From NCBI GenBank assembly GCA_027604185.1, contig JADGKB010000152.1, positions 1 to 27,049 on the forward strand: a DNA stretch of 27,049 nucleotides. The letters run 5' to 3'. The position numbers and the translations under genes were made by a program. How positions within the stretch are numbered: position 1 is the stretch's first letter; each line of letters starts with the position of its first letter. This stretch comes from Boothiomyces macroporosus (Eukaryota > Chytridiomycota > Chytridiomycetes > Rhizophydiales > Terramycetaceae). The notes beneath the pieces were generated by a model that saw nothing but the letters and a program-made list of their open reading frames with translations, was not told the origin of the DNA and did no database searches. Shown in pieces: positions 9,915-18,996 of this stretch.

Positions 9915-10691
9915 ATGTTGCTCTTGCTCTTGCTAGCCTGTATAAACGCACTAGTATACCCACGGTACAGCATTGCCCTATCAACGCCATCGCAATACTC
10001 TCCTATAATTAAAGACTCTGTTCCATTCCTTGCCAACTTTGCATTCACAACAAAATCAATTTACAACCTGGTTGGCGCAGTATTATTCATCGCTATTGGA
10101 TTATTCTTGTTGTTTTACGGATACGAAACTTTTGAAGTGATGTTGTTTCTTGTTGGTGGAATGATATTTGCCCTAATAGCGTTTATTGTCTTGAATACAA
10201 TGCAGTACCGTCAAGTCATTGCATTTGATAATCCTGACATGTGGTACTTTATTATATTGCTGATATCAGCGGTTGTTGGGGGGCTGGTTATTCTATGTAC
10301 TTGGAATATTGGTGCATATTGCGTTGGATTGCTGCTGGGTTACATCGTTAGCTCTGCCATACTGCAATTCCCTCAATTTCCATTGACTGATATGGTTTAT
10401 AGGGCTATATTTATTGGTGCCGTGTGCATTTTCTTTATACTCATCACAATCAAATTACAAACTGTAGTACTAATAATTGGGACAAGTTTCATTGGATCAT
10501 TCACATTTGTTATGGGATTAGATTACTTTATCAACAGTGGTTTTGGGTTGTGGTTGTACAGATCGATAGACTTGCACCAAGTTGGGGAACTATCGCAGAT
10601 GGGATATTATTTGTTCATTGCAGTAGGTGTACTCGGATTGATTGGCAGTATATATCAGTACAGGAAAAAGGAAGTCCAGAAAGTAGAATGA
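9915..10691 (+). CDS. TMEM198-like (DUF4203-type) multi-pass membrane protein
   Basis: A single exon of 258 aa. The start at 9915 gives a typical signal peptide (MLLLLLLACINA). After a ~30-residue extracellular segment come about seven hydrophobic helices rich in Gly and Leu/Ile/Val, e.g. NLVGAVLFIAIGLFLLFYGY, then VMLFLVGGMIFALIAFIVL, with a repeated small-residue pattern (YCVGLLLGYIVSS), and a basic tail (YRKKEVQKVE). This matches the TMEM198/DUF4203 fold of fungal and animal membrane proteins. The animal protein is linked to Wnt signalling; the fungal role is unknown. The gene is intronless. Its stop is 15 bp from the convergent EF-hand gene's stop, so the 3' UTRs must overlap. Confidence 0.75.
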   Translation: MLLLLLLACINALVYPRYSIALSTPSQYSPIIKDSVPFLANFAFTTKSIYNLVGAVLFIAIGLFLLFYGYETFEVMLFLVGGMIFALIAFIVLNTMQYRQVIAFDNPDMWYFIILLISAVVGGLVILCTWNIGAYCVGLLLGYIVSSAILQFPQFPLTDMVYRAIFIGAVCIFFILITIKLQTVVLIIGTSFIGSFTFVMGLDYFINSGFGLWLYRSIDLHQVGELSQMGYYLFIAVGVLGLIGSIYQYRKKEVQKVE

Positions 10692-10697
10692 ATATAT

Positions 10698-10703
10698 TTT
10701 ATT
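10698..10703 (-). terminator. poly(A) signal AATAAA, 3 nt after EF-hand stop
   Basis: The minus-strand hexamer lies inside the 15-bp gap between the convergent EF-hand and TMEM198-like stop codons. Confidence 0.4.
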
Positions 10704-10706
10704 ATG

Positions 10707-11594
10707 TTACATTTCGTCCTTTTGCATGGATAGAGGGGCAATTGACCCTATGCGAAGCAGCCAACCAATATAGTCATTAAAACTAACGTACGGCTGCATA
10801 TTATTCCCTTTGATCTGTTGAATCGCGTAATCTAAAGTAGCGCCTTCACTAAAGAACGCATTCCATTTGGACATGTCATTAAACATGGCTTCAAATTCTT
10901 TGCCATTCAAATGCCCTTTAAGTCCATGATCAAAGTACTAGGATTAGTGAGATTATACTTGAAAGTAATCTGTTGCTCGAAGGATTGCATTTTGCTGCTC
11001 TTGAGACAACTGCAGTCGCTGAAACCTATTGTCGGATTCCCACCAGGATAAGAATTCAGGATATGTGATTTCGCCATCTCTATCCTTGTCTAAACTGGCA
11101 ATAGCAAGTGAAGCTTCCTCGCTAGACATGAAATATCCCAGTGAATAGACTAGTCCCTTGAATTCGGCGGCAGATATGGTGTGCGAGTTGTTCTTGTCGT
11201 GCGAATCAAACATTTCCTTTGAAGAAGGAGAATTCTTGTGTCCTGTAATCTTTCTTCTAAGTATTATCGATGGTTTTGATTCAATGCTCTTTTCAAATGT
11301 TGGATCCATGTTAAAGTAAGTCAGGTTGTGAAGTGACGATATCCTGTTTGGAATGTACGGCTCTGCAATTCTATCCGCATGAACAGGAGTCACTTTTTGC
11401 AACACCAGAGCCTCTTCGTACTTGTGCAAGTGAGGACATTCCTTTGGTATAATGTCTTTTTCAAGCTCCTTTACTAGCAGGTCGATTGCCTGTTTAACTT
11501 GCGACGACTGCAACGGTGTGGGGATGCTGCATAGCGATTCCACTGCTAAATCGATCAGATGTGATGTTTTGATTTCTTTATTCTCTGATATCAT
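10707..11594 (-). CDS. EF-hand calcium-binding protein
   Basis: Exons 10959-11594 and 10707-10937 are joined across a 21-nt intron (10938-10958) with an in-frame TAA; the product is 288 aa. Two good EF-hand loops occur: DKNNSHTISAAE and DKDRDGEITYPE, the second fully canonical (D-x-D-x-D-G..E). A third, degenerate loop (DHGLKGHLNGKE) starts just after the splice, so the intron join restores a third hand. The N-terminal ~120 residues are helical and unrecognised. An in-frame ATG at 11681 would add 29 residues, but it overlaps a separate membrane-protein frame, so 11594 is preferred. The protein is likely a soluble Ca2+ sensor; partners are unknown. Confidence 0.8.
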
Positions 11595-11602
11595 TTTAAC
11601 AA

Positions 11603-11788
11603 TTAAGCAAAATCTTTTCCAAAATATATTTTTGGGGTTGGGCTGAGTAGCGCATTGCCTTTGTTTTTGGGTTTCATCCACCGAAAGGGGATTAGAACCA
11701 ATAGGAATAGAGAAAATAAATTGAAAGGAATTGGGAGATGTTCAAAATAATCCGAGTATTGCGGATCTAATAAGTATGCCGAAATCAT
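11603..11788 (-). CDS. possible 61-aa single-pass membrane protein
   Basis: An ATG-started frame encodes 61 aa with one clear hydrophobic helix (PIPFNLFSLFLLVLIPFRW), a Tyr/Asp-rich N-terminus and a basic tail (MKPKNKG). It ends 8 bp before the preferred ATG of the EF-hand gene on the same strand. No homologue is recognised. It could be a real microprotein, an upstream ORF in the EF-hand transcript, or a 5' part of that gene: a 23-nt GT..AG segment inside it would join the two frames, but it lacks a branch-like motif. Confidence 0.35.
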   Translation of the reverse strand: MISAYLLDPQYSDYFEHLPIPFNLFSLFLLVLIPFRWMKPKNKGNALLSPTPKIYFGKDFA

Positions 11789-11894
11789 CGGTGGTGTGGT
11801 ATCTACTAGTTTTACTGGTAATACAAAAAAGTTTCACCTGATCGCAGTGTAATTAAAGGAATGAAAAGTGCATTGGAAATTTTTGACTTTTTCA

Positions 11895-13541
11895 ATGTCA
11901 TTTGGCTACGCTCTCGATAGAATCAGTCACATCTTTCATCCGGATGTGGAAATAACACCGCTACCATCAGGTATCACTATGAAGGAGGTTGAAATTCCTA
12001 TGCGGGATGGACAGCAGTTGAAAGCGAATCTGTTCTTGCCTGAAAATCCCGAAAAGCATTCTGTGGTGATATGTGCTCATCCGTACAGCAAGGATATACT
12101 CCCAAAGAAAGGCTTCCTTATGAATACGCTACCAATACAGTATCGGGTTATTAGGATGAGTGGAAAAGTATCATTTTCTGAAGGAACTAGTTGGGAAGCG
12201 CCGGATCCTGCATTTTGGGTGCCAAACGGATACGCAGTTATCAATATTGACTTGAGAGGATTCTTTAGATCAACGGATGCTGCAAAAGAAAAGCCGAGCA
12301 TTATTTCTGATCAAGAAGCTGAAGATTACTATGATGCAATTCAATGGGCAGCCGTGCAGCCATGGAGCGATGGAAATGTTGGTCTATGTGGAGTTTCTTA
12401 TCTTTGTATTTCACAGTATAAAGTAGCAGTGTTGGGCCCTCCAAACTTGAAAGCTATTATTCCCTGGGAAGGGTTCAGCGATCTATATAAAGATGCAGCA
12501 CGACCTGGCGGAATCAAAGACCAAGGGTTTATGAAACTCTGGGGCGAATCTCAGGCTGATGTTCATAAAGAACCGTTATATGAAGCAATGACAACGAACG
12601 AACTTCGAAACGAATTTTACATTTCCAAAGTATGCAATTTCAAAAAGATTACTGTTCCAGCTTTAGTATGCATGTCTTACTCTGACCACGGACTACATAC
12701 TCAAGGCTCCCTTAGATTCTTTCGGGAAATCAGTTCAAAGCAAAAGTGGTTGTACACGCACAGAGATGGGAAGTGGACGAGGTTTTATAGCGAAGAAGCA
12801 AAAGCCCTCCAACTAAAGTTTTTCAATCATTTTTTGAAAGGTAAAGATAACGGAATGGAATCTGTGCCAAAAGTTCACATTGAAGTAAATGACACTGCCC
12901 ATCAATTCAAAGTATTGGAGTTCCAAGATCCAGTGTATCCAGTGGCATCTACGAAATGGAGCAAGCTGTTTTTGACGGGGAATGGTCTTGTAGCGGCTCC
13001 ATCTGATGATATTGTAAAGAAGCATGTCTTGAATGAAACTGCATTGTTCAATCATCGATTTACAAATGATACAATTGTATCTGGACCAATGAAGCTGCAA
13101 CTATTTGTATCATCTGAAACCCTGAAAGATATGAACTTGTTTGCTTTCGTCAAGAAATACGATGCCAATGGGACACTTGTTCCTTTCGAAGGAAGTTTAG
13201 GATACGGATTGGACGTTGTTACCAAAGGCTGGCAAAGGGTGGCAGTTCGTAAAGAATACCCAAGCTACACTGAAGAATGGGATTGCGATAAACCATTTGA
13301 TGAGATCCAGTTACTCTCTCCAAATGAAATTGTTAAGGTTACAATATCCCTTCTTCCATCTTGCACTTTATTCAAGACTGGAGAGACTATGGAGTTGGGG
13401 GTTCAAGGAAAGTGGATGAATCCAGTTGGAAAACTGGCAGTAATTTGCGACTTTGAGCCAACAAAGGAAAGCGGGTACTATTCGATTCATGCAACTCATG
13501 GGGATGAACATTCCTTTCTTTTTTACGGAACTTTGGAATAA
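11895..13541 (+). CDS. CocE/NonD-type alpha/beta hydrolase (peptidase S15-like)
   Basis: A single exon of 548 aa. The N-terminal catalytic domain has EIPMRDGQQLKANLFLP, VINIDLRGFFRST and nucleophile motif GLCGVSYLC with Ser168. Asp264 (CMSYSDHGLHTQGS) and His289 (THRDGKW) fit the other triad positions of the cocaine esterase/X-Pro dipeptidyl-peptidase family. The C-terminal third (from about residue 360) matches the family's jelly-roll domain. Expected chemistry is ester or amide hydrolysis; the natural substrate cannot be told from sequence. The first ATG of the frame at 11895 is used. The family is mainly bacterial and the gene is intronless, so past transfer is possible. The TAA stop lies within AATAAA. 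Confidence 0.85.
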   Translation: MSFGYALDRISHIFHPDVEITPLPSGITMKEVEIPMRDGQQLKANLFLPENPEKHSVVICAHPYSKDILPKKGFLMNTLPIQYRVIRMSGKVSFSEGTSWEAPDPAFWVPNGYAVINIDLRGFFRSTDAAKEKPSIISDQEAEDYYDAIQWAAVQPWSDGNVGLCGVSYLCISQYKVAVLGPPNLKAIIPWEGFSDLYKDAARPGGIKDQGFMKLWGESQADVHKEPLYEAMTTNELRNEFYISKVCNFKKITVPALVCMSYSDHGLHTQGSLRFFREISSKQKWLYTHRDGKWTRFYSEEAKALQLKFFNHFLKGKDNGMESVPKVHIEVNDTAHQFKVLEFQDPVYPVASTKWSKLFLTGNGLVAAPSDDIVKKHVLNETALFNHRFTNDTIVSGPMKLQLFVSSETLKDMNLFAFVKKYDANGTLVPFEGSLGYGLDVVTKGWQRVAVRKEYPSYTEEWDCDKPFDEIQLLSPNEIVKVTISLLPSCTLFKTGETMELGVQGKWMNPVGKLAVICDFEPTKESGYYSIHATHGDEHSFLFYGTLE

Positions 13542-13542
13542 A
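13537..13542 (+). terminator. poly(A) signal AATAAA containing the hydrolase stop codon
   Basis: GGAATAAAAA spans the TAA stop (13539-13541) of the CocE-type gene. Confidence 0.5.
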
Positions 13543-13625
13543 AAATCTTTCAATTCGGTGTTTTCTCTGCTGGGAAAAGTTGGTCGAGTGAGTCACATCC
13601 AAAATATAAAGATTATAGTATTCCA

Positions 13626-14204
13626 ATGGGTAAAAAAGTACGAGAAAAGACTGTGGAAGGCGGTCTAAACCACCTCAAGCAGCTTCATCCAACAGACAAG
13701 TATCTAATCTTGGGCGATTCGCACACAGAGCGACTGCAATGGCGATTCCCACAATTCGCACCAAACTTTACTTGGCTATGCGGAGTTGGGGGTGATACTA
13801 TATCTCAGCTAGCTTACAGAATAAAGAATGACAACAATACCGGCTACGTTCAGTCAGAAATTAGCAACAGGTTCCAAGTGATTGTTGTTCTTGTGGGTAC
13901 AAATAACTGCCATGGAGAACTGAAACTGCCTCAAGTAGCCAAGATGGTCAATCAAGTGCAAGATATTGTCGATATTTTAAAAGAGAGATGGCCAGAGAGC
14001 AAATTGGTGGTATTGCCGATACCGCCTTATACAGACAGTGCTCGCATGTATAACCAAGCCTTATTGGAACTAGGTATGTCCCAATATGATTGGAATGATA
14101 TAGATCCTGAAACGGATTTTGAAGATCACGTTCATCTGAATGAAAACGGATACAGGAAATTCCTTTCCATACTAAGCAAATGCGGAATACCATCAAATAT
14201 ATAA
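13626..14204 (+). CDS. SGNH/GDSL-family hydrolase
   Basis: An intronless 192-aa protein with all SGNH blocks: block I LILGDSHTERL (nucleophile Ser32), block II GGDT (Gly56 area), block III GTNN (Asn93), and block V DFEDHVHLNENGYRKF (Asp167, His170). Spacing and size resemble PAF-acetylhydrolase Ib alpha-like and other small cytosolic esterases. No signal peptide is seen, so it probably acts in the cytosol on acyl esters of unknown type. It starts 84 bp after the CocE-type gene on the same strand and its stop lies 27 bp from that of the convergent CHIP gene. Confidence 0.88.
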   Translation: MGKKVREKTVEGGLNHLKQLHPTDKYLILGDSHTERLQWRFPQFAPNFTWLCGVGGDTISQLAYRIKNDNNTGYVQSEISNRFQVIVVLVGTNNCHGELKLPQVAKMVNQVQDIVDILKERWPESKLVVLPIPPYTDSARMYNQALLELGMSQYDWNDIDPETDFEDHVHLNENGYRKFLSILSKCGIPSNI

Positions 14205-14231
14205 TTGTAATGTAGTAAATTCTATTGACAA

Positions 14232-15081
14232 TTAATGATCCACAGCCCAACCGTTTTTGCTTAAAAATTCATCAATAGTTGCTAAATCAGTTAAAGTTAC
14301 CTTTCAAAGCATAATTTGGAATCAGCATACTTTCATCAAGATATTGTCTGGTGATTGGATCAAACTTGCCAATATTTTGAAGATGCTGAAGAATTTCAAC
14401 TCTATCAAAGCTCATACCACTGGGAGTTACAACTGGATCCACCATAATTTCAAAATGGATCTGAATTAGCAGAATTTACCATTCCAAAGAAGCTTTCTGG
14501 TACATGTCTCTTTTGTCCTTCCTTGGAGTTTGCTAATAACAAGTCCAAATCTTGGAATTTCTTTTGTTTATCTTCTGTATCAGGATCTTGCTCAATTAGG
14601 TTATGGAAATATTTAAATGTTTCGGATTCATTTAGTCTGCGTTCGATATCCTCTTGCTCCCATTTCTTCTTTAGGGCATTTCTAATAGAAGCGGTAATTG
14701 ATAATCCCATGCTGGTATATATATTGTCTTTGATTGCCAGGTCATAGGCTTCATTAGTTGAGGGTACCTTTTTGTAAATATCCTAATGCTTGTTTGGCCC
14801 TCTTTGGGTTGCTAATTAGCAATGCCTCTGCATACTAAATCAAGAACAGTTACATAATAATAAGCTTTAACTGAATTCTGATCCAATTCAAGAGTACGCT
14901 GACAGTCACTGATGCACTGTTCATAATTATCAAACTTGAAATGAGCAATAGCCCGATTCGAGAAATATTTTGGTTCCGTTGGATTATGAATGATTGCGGT
15001 AGTGTATTCCTTTATCGCCTCTTCATAATTACCAGCAGCAAAGTGCTCGTTTCCTTTTTGCTTGTGTAGTTCCGCAGACAT
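14232..15081 (-). CDS. CHIP/STUB1-type co-chaperone E3 ubiquitin ligase (TPR + U-box)
   Basis: Five exons (14854-15081, 14768-14834, 14480-14748, 14301-14460, 14232-14281) encode 257 aa; all four introns are exactly 19 nt (14835-14853, 14749-14767, 14461-14479, 14282-14300). Residues 1-115 are TPRs (KQKGNEHFAAGNYEEAIKEY, then NRAIAHFKFDNYEQCISDC). A charged helical linker (NALKKKWEQEDIERRL) follows. Residues about 190-257 are a U-box: FEIMVDPVVTPSGMSFDR, FDPITRQYL, LIPNYALK, and the C-terminal NGWAVDH. CHIP binds Hsp70/Hsp90 C-terminal EEVD tails and ubiquitinates their clients. About 290 bp upstream on this strand (15082-15373) show no convincing gene and serve as promoter plus the 3' end of the next gene. 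Confidence 0.95.
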
Positions 15082-15369
15082 TTTTGCAAATTAAATTCTT
15101 CCGCACAGCGATTATGAGTGATTACACCAATGGCAATCGGTTGCTTTGTGATCCTGCAATCTAAGGGGTTTGAAATTGCTGTTAAGAATTGGCTTTTGAG
15201 ACGGGAAGGACGAATTAAAGCAGTGCGATCAATACCTCTAAATGAATAATCGAACGAGTGATTCAGAATGATTTCATTCGCAAAACCAATTCCTGACAAT
15301 ACGTCAAATCAGGTTATCCCCAGACTTCAGCTCAAAAACAAATCGCTTCCTGACTAACTTACGAATAAC

Positions 15370-15375
15370 TTTATT
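15370..15375 (-). terminator. poly(A) signal AATAAA overlapping the 63-aa gene's stop
   Basis: Minus-strand ATTTAATAAAG: the hexamer starts at the second base of the TAA stop (15374-15376). Confidence 0.4.
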
Positions 15376-15584
15376 AAATGGCTCCAAATCGACTCGACTC
15401 CCGGCTCTTTTTATTCCATGCATAGTTCTAGTTAGCAAATGCTTACCTGGCACAACCCAAACGCAAACAGCCCCATGTAAATAAACGCTGCTACGTAACA
15501 CGCTTTAGCGATAGCCATTGGATCCTTAGGCGGGTGCTTTCCAGTAACAAACTTTTCTACTTCGTTGTGATATAATCCCCCCAT
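15374..15584 (-). CDS. uncharacterised 63-aa single-pass membrane protein
   Basis: Exons 15447-15584 and 15374-15427 are joined across a 19-nt intron (15428-15446, donor GTAAGC, CTAAC before the acceptor TAG). The product begins MGGLYHNEVEKF, has one hydrophobic helix (about 28-45, YVAAFIYMGLFAFGL) and ends with a polar basic tail (NKKSRESSRF). Size and topology resemble small mitochondrial or ER membrane subunits, but no family was recognised. Support comes from the well-formed intron, the in-frame ATG and an AATAAA overlapping the stop. A competing frame at 15304-15501 crosses the same DNA without splicing. Confidence 0.55.
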
Positions 15585-15976
15585 AAAGAGCTATATTAAT
15601 AAAACGTACTAGAAATAGACTTCCGAATGCGCTTATTATTGTTAGCTGGAGTGCGCTCCCTTGTGAGACGAGAGTTATTTTGGCCAATGCAGACATTTAC
15701 AGATTTGAGGAAAATTCAAATCACGAGAATAAAAGAATTCGTTTGAATAGAATGCTAGATTCAAAGCGCGCTATTAGCAGCCGCACAACCAAACTTAATA
15801 CAAAGATGGCTGCTTTAACCCTATTGCGGAAGAAGAAAAGATCAGCAGCTGATATCAACTGGATCTTGAGTAGATATTGAAAAAAGTCAGTTGAAGCGGT
15901 GCTGATAGAGTTGTAATGCCATTGCAACTTGGAACACTCTACCAACGAACGCGATTTGCAGTGTAGTTGGACATAA
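15585..15976. other. 392-bp region without a confidently assigned gene
   Basis: It lies between the start of the 63-aa membrane protein and the stop of the mitochondrial carrier (both -). On the plus strand a frame at 15680-15880 has Lys/Arg-rich content (LLRKKKRSAADINW), but it lacks an early ATG. A second frame from ATG 15627 (MRLLLLAGVRSLVRRELFW, like a mitochondrial presequence) stops after 37 codons. A small plus-strand gene could exist here; I could not build a consistent model. Confidence 0.3.
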
Positions 15977-16870
15977 TTATATATTATTAATAACTAATTC
16001 ATAAACAGTAAATGTAGCAGCTGAAGACGGAATAGTGCGCATTAAGCTAGGCTTGTACCCTCTTGTAAATGCACCTATCCCGCCTTGCTTGTATAAATCT
16101 ACGATATTTTTCCACAATGAAGTAGATACATCCGATCTTTGCTGTATTCTTGCCTTTACAACATCAATTGGATAGCAAGCAGTCCAATAGCACACACCAG
16201 CAAAGGATCCAGACAACATGTAATCAAAAATACTTAAATCGCCGTTCTTTCCCAGCTGTCTTTTAGCTATTTCAAATCCGGTATAGTAAGCCGCGTTGGC
16301 AGGGAATTCTTTAATCAGCGTGATATCCAGCCCACGATATAATCCTTTTACACCAAATTCTCGCAGCAATTGCTGAACGACCTGTGTGGGGGTTAGATGA
16401 TTACCGACTGTTCTGGATGCCTGCAGCCTGATTTTCACCATTTCTATTGGACTCGCCACAAATGCAGACACCATTCCTGCACAACCACCAGATATATATA
16501 TTTCACTCAATTCCAATTCATTCTTTTCAAACAAACCTTTAAACCAAGCATTTGATGTGAATAAAACTGCGTTAATGATAAATACCTGAATTTACAAATG
16601 CTACTCCTAATATCGGTGCAGTCATTCCTTTATACAGACCACAGAATCCTTCGTGCTTTACCGTCTGAATTAAGCAATCTAAAGGCGAGTGAAATGCTGT
16701 CGATACCTGCATTCTTGTCTGAAATTAGCTTAAATCACCTTGACCGTATCAAACGGATGCCCAGCAGTTACTTGGGCCACGCCAGAGCATGCACCCGCTA
16801 TAAACTGCTCAAGCGAAGGTAAAGGTATATGTTTTTTCAATTCTTCCAAATCAAATGTCTGATATTTCAT
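15977..16870 (-). CDS. mitochondrial carrier (SLC25 family), basic amino acid/acylcarnitine-like
   Basis: Three exons (16739-16870, 16586-16718, 15977-16566) encode 284 aa; introns are 20 nt (16719-16738) and 19 nt (16567-16585). The three carrier repeats are all present: HPFDTVKTRMQ, SPIEMVKIRLQ and YPIDVVKARIQ, each followed by a GLYRG-type second motif (GLYKGMTAP, GLYRGLD, FTRGYKP). The first signature is split by the intron exactly between K and T, so splicing rebuilds it. The GLYKGMTAPILGVAFVNSVLF stretch resembles the ornithine/basic amino acid and carnitine/acylcarnitine carriers; the exact substrate is not assignable by eye. Length is usual for the family. Location: mitochondrial inner membrane. 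Confidence 0.92.
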
Positions 16871-17370
16871 TTAAGAGGCAAAAGAATTTTTCTGGCTTTC
16901 GAAGCTTTTGGAAAAAAAATGTTAACGTAGATGGAACAATGTTCCAGCTATTACTGGTTGGTAGGCGACACCCCCGTATTCATTCCAAATATCGGCTATA
17001 TTGGATGCGATTTGAATGGTTATCAGTTCTTGCATTGTTCCTGGTGTCCTATGAGTCACTTGAAGCTATAGTTTAGTCTTTCTATGTAAGAAACCGTTGC
17101 TTAAAAGTCATTTTAAGGAATTGCGGTGTCAAATATCTCGCTTTGAAAGCGGATCCTTTGTGCCACCCCAATGATTTTCCTTCTTGTATTCAGCAACCGG
17201 CTGACCAATGGCATCCGGCAGAGATAGATGCTACTATTGATTGGTAAATTTCTCGTTGTTTTCTTGTGATACCTTGAATTTCCTTTTTGGGAACGGCATT
17301 TTCTGAGACCCAGAGAGCCTAGGAATATAAGTGCGCCAAAGAAGCACTTTCTCAAAAAGACATAGACTAC
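16871..17370. other. 500-bp divergent region between carrier and SH3 array
   Basis: It separates the carrier start (-) from the first SH3 gene (+). One plus frame (16855-17076, 73 codons) overlaps the carrier's start and has no recognisable content. A minus-strand pair of frames (MPFPKRKFK at 17299, and a segment ending KENHWGGTKDPLSKRDI at 17129) looks protein-like, but joining them needs a 42-nt intron, unlike all others here. No RNA gene was seen. Confidence 0.35.
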
Positions 17371-18727
17371 ATGATTGCTTTACTAGCACTCGTTTCAACA
17401 ACTCATTCGAAATGTATCTCAATTCAGAATACAAAATATTGCCCTGAATACAAGAACTACATGATGTATGTTCCAGACAGTTCTTCAGAAACTACTTATT
17501 TCACAGACTTTGCAGGATTCGAAGCCTATATTCAGAAAAGAGTAGCTTTTGACATGGGAGCTATTTGCCCTACTTGGCAGACTGTCGGCAACGACCCTAT
17601 TCCCTTTTCAACTTCGTTTGCGTGCGGTTATGTTGCTGCAGTTTCTTCGCAATGCAACAACGGACAGCCGCCAGCTCCGCTACTTTGCAAAGACACTGTC
17701 GACACTACATTAAACTACTTGCAAAGCCAATATCTTGTCCCGAAAAAGTGCAACCTGGATGCTTACAAAAAATCATATGCCAATTACATTGATTTCCAAA
17801 ACCAAGCTGCTACCAACAACTGTAAGAGAGTTTTTGGACCAGAAGCTGATCTGAAAAACTATCCTTGTGGTGAGTAATGTTAATGTTAGGATTTTCCGGA
17901 CCAAATGCCCAGCAATTGAAAACCACTTTTTGTAATGCAAACGGAAACAAACCACTTTGCTGTGCTGCAAACCCATCATTGAGCGTTGGAACCCCTGCTG
18001 CAGACTTTGGTGGTGCAAACGCTCCTGGAGCAGCGGCACCAACTGCAACTAGCTCTGGCACCAATGGGACTGTTCCTCAAGTCACTACTTCGCTAACCCC
18101 TACTGAGCCTGTAATGAACAATGCTCCTCCAGTAGCTGTTGCTACTACCCAAAAACCATCCGCTTCTCCTTCTGCAGCAGATTCTAATTCTGGAGCCAGT
18201 TCTTCAACTGTGAATCCATTGATTATCGGTGCAAGTGCTTTTGGTGCTGCTCTAGTTGCTATCCTCATTTGCTCACTGATCTTTATGGGCCGTAAAAAGG
18301 CACCAGACAGTCCTATTCAACAGCCAAGCAATTTGCCAAAAGAAGCACCTCAAGAAGAAACTCTTGAGGCTATATACGAATACACGGCAAATCTTTTTGA
18401 TGAACTTACATTAAGTAAATCTATTGTTAACAATAGCTGTTGGAGACCATATTGTAATTAAGGAAAGATTTGATGACGGCTGGGGTAAATATCTATTTAA
18501 CTTTAGCTCTCGGGTATAACGTCAACACACAAAAAGATGGAACTTTCCCAATTGCTTGTGTTGCTCCAATTGGAAGCAATAACAGAATGACCATGATGAC
18601 TGAATCGCAGTATGGAGACCAATCTCAGTATGGCGATCAACCACGATATGCAGATCCAAGAGAGAGCATGTTCTCAAAGAGAACGTCTTCTATATACGCA
18701 GATAGTCAAGGTTATCAAATTCAATAA
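17371..18727 (+). CDS. secreted-ectodomain, single-pass TM, SH3 protein (paralogue A)
   Basis: Exons 17371-17869, 17890-18414, 18437-18484 and 18507-18727 encode 430 aa; introns are 20, 22 and 22 nt, all phase 1. A short signal peptide (MIALLALVSTTHSKC) precedes a ~190-residue Cys-rich ectodomain (CPEYKNY, ICPTWQ, FACGY, LLCKDTVDTTLNYLQ, YPCGFSGPNAQ, PLCC). A Ser/Thr/Pro/Ala linker, probably O-glycosylated, leads to a TM helix (about 277-300) and RKK stop-transfer. The SH3 domain (about 325-380) reads AIYEYTANLFDELTL, VGDHIVIKERFDDGW and DGTFPIACV, parts joined by the two 22-nt introns. The tail holds repeated SQYGDQ and a RESMFSKRTSSIYA motif shared with paralogue C. The layout suggests a cell-surface sensor or adhesion protein with a cytosolic adaptor domain, like fungal Sho1/Fus1-type proteins; that role is inferred. 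Confidence 0.88.
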
Positions 18728-18728
18728 A
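18723..18728 (+). terminator. poly(A) signal AATAAA containing the paralogue A stop codon
   Basis: TCAATAAATG spans the TAA stop (18725-18727). Confidence 0.5.
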
Positions 18729-18996
18729 TGTATTACTGTTAATTACTTTTCTTTATTTAGCCTGACGTGAAATGAGGTAGTGCAGTGTCTGTACCATTGG
18801 AAATTGGATATCAATGGGTTAGAACGGGACGGAGGCGACAGGATTCAATAGGAGTTGCATACCCCTTGCCAATCATCTCAATACTGCGATTCAGTTTATC
18901 CACACTTCATTCTACTTTGTGAAAATCATGCGGTAACACAAATGAGTACACTGACTGTTTGAAAAAAAGAACTTGGAATTCTTGCCCACAATTCTT

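Noticed and set aside
9691..10012. Overlapping plus frames upstream of the TMEM198-like gene.
   Set aside because: They have biased, low-information composition, overlap the real start in another frame and match nothing.
11603..11681. Fusing the 61-aa membrane frame to the EF-hand gene through a 23-nt GT..AG segment.
   Set aside because: The segment lacks a YTRAY motif and is longer than all supported introns; separate frames are simpler.
11776..11841. Plus-strand frame MPKSSVVWYLLVLLV.. as a signal-peptide exon for the CocE-type hydrolase.
   Set aside because: No 19-22 nt intron joins it in frame to the hydrolase; the hydrolase frame starts well at ATG 11895.
15627..15880. Plus-strand small gene, either MRLLLLAGVRSLVRR.. 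or the Lys/Arg-rich frame ending in INWILSRY.
   Set aside because: The first frame needs an 18-nt intron with a poor donor (GTTTGA) to continue; the second has no ATG near its start. No family was recognised.
16855..17076. A 73-codon plus frame next to the carrier gene.
   Set aside because: It overlaps the carrier's first codons antisense and shows no recognisable domain or splice support.
17129..17299. A minus-strand small gene: MPFPKRKFK joined to a segment ending KENHWGGTKDPLSKRDI.
   Set aside because: The join requires a 42-nt intron without a branch-like motif, twice the size of every other intron here. It is protein-like, but I cannot support the model.
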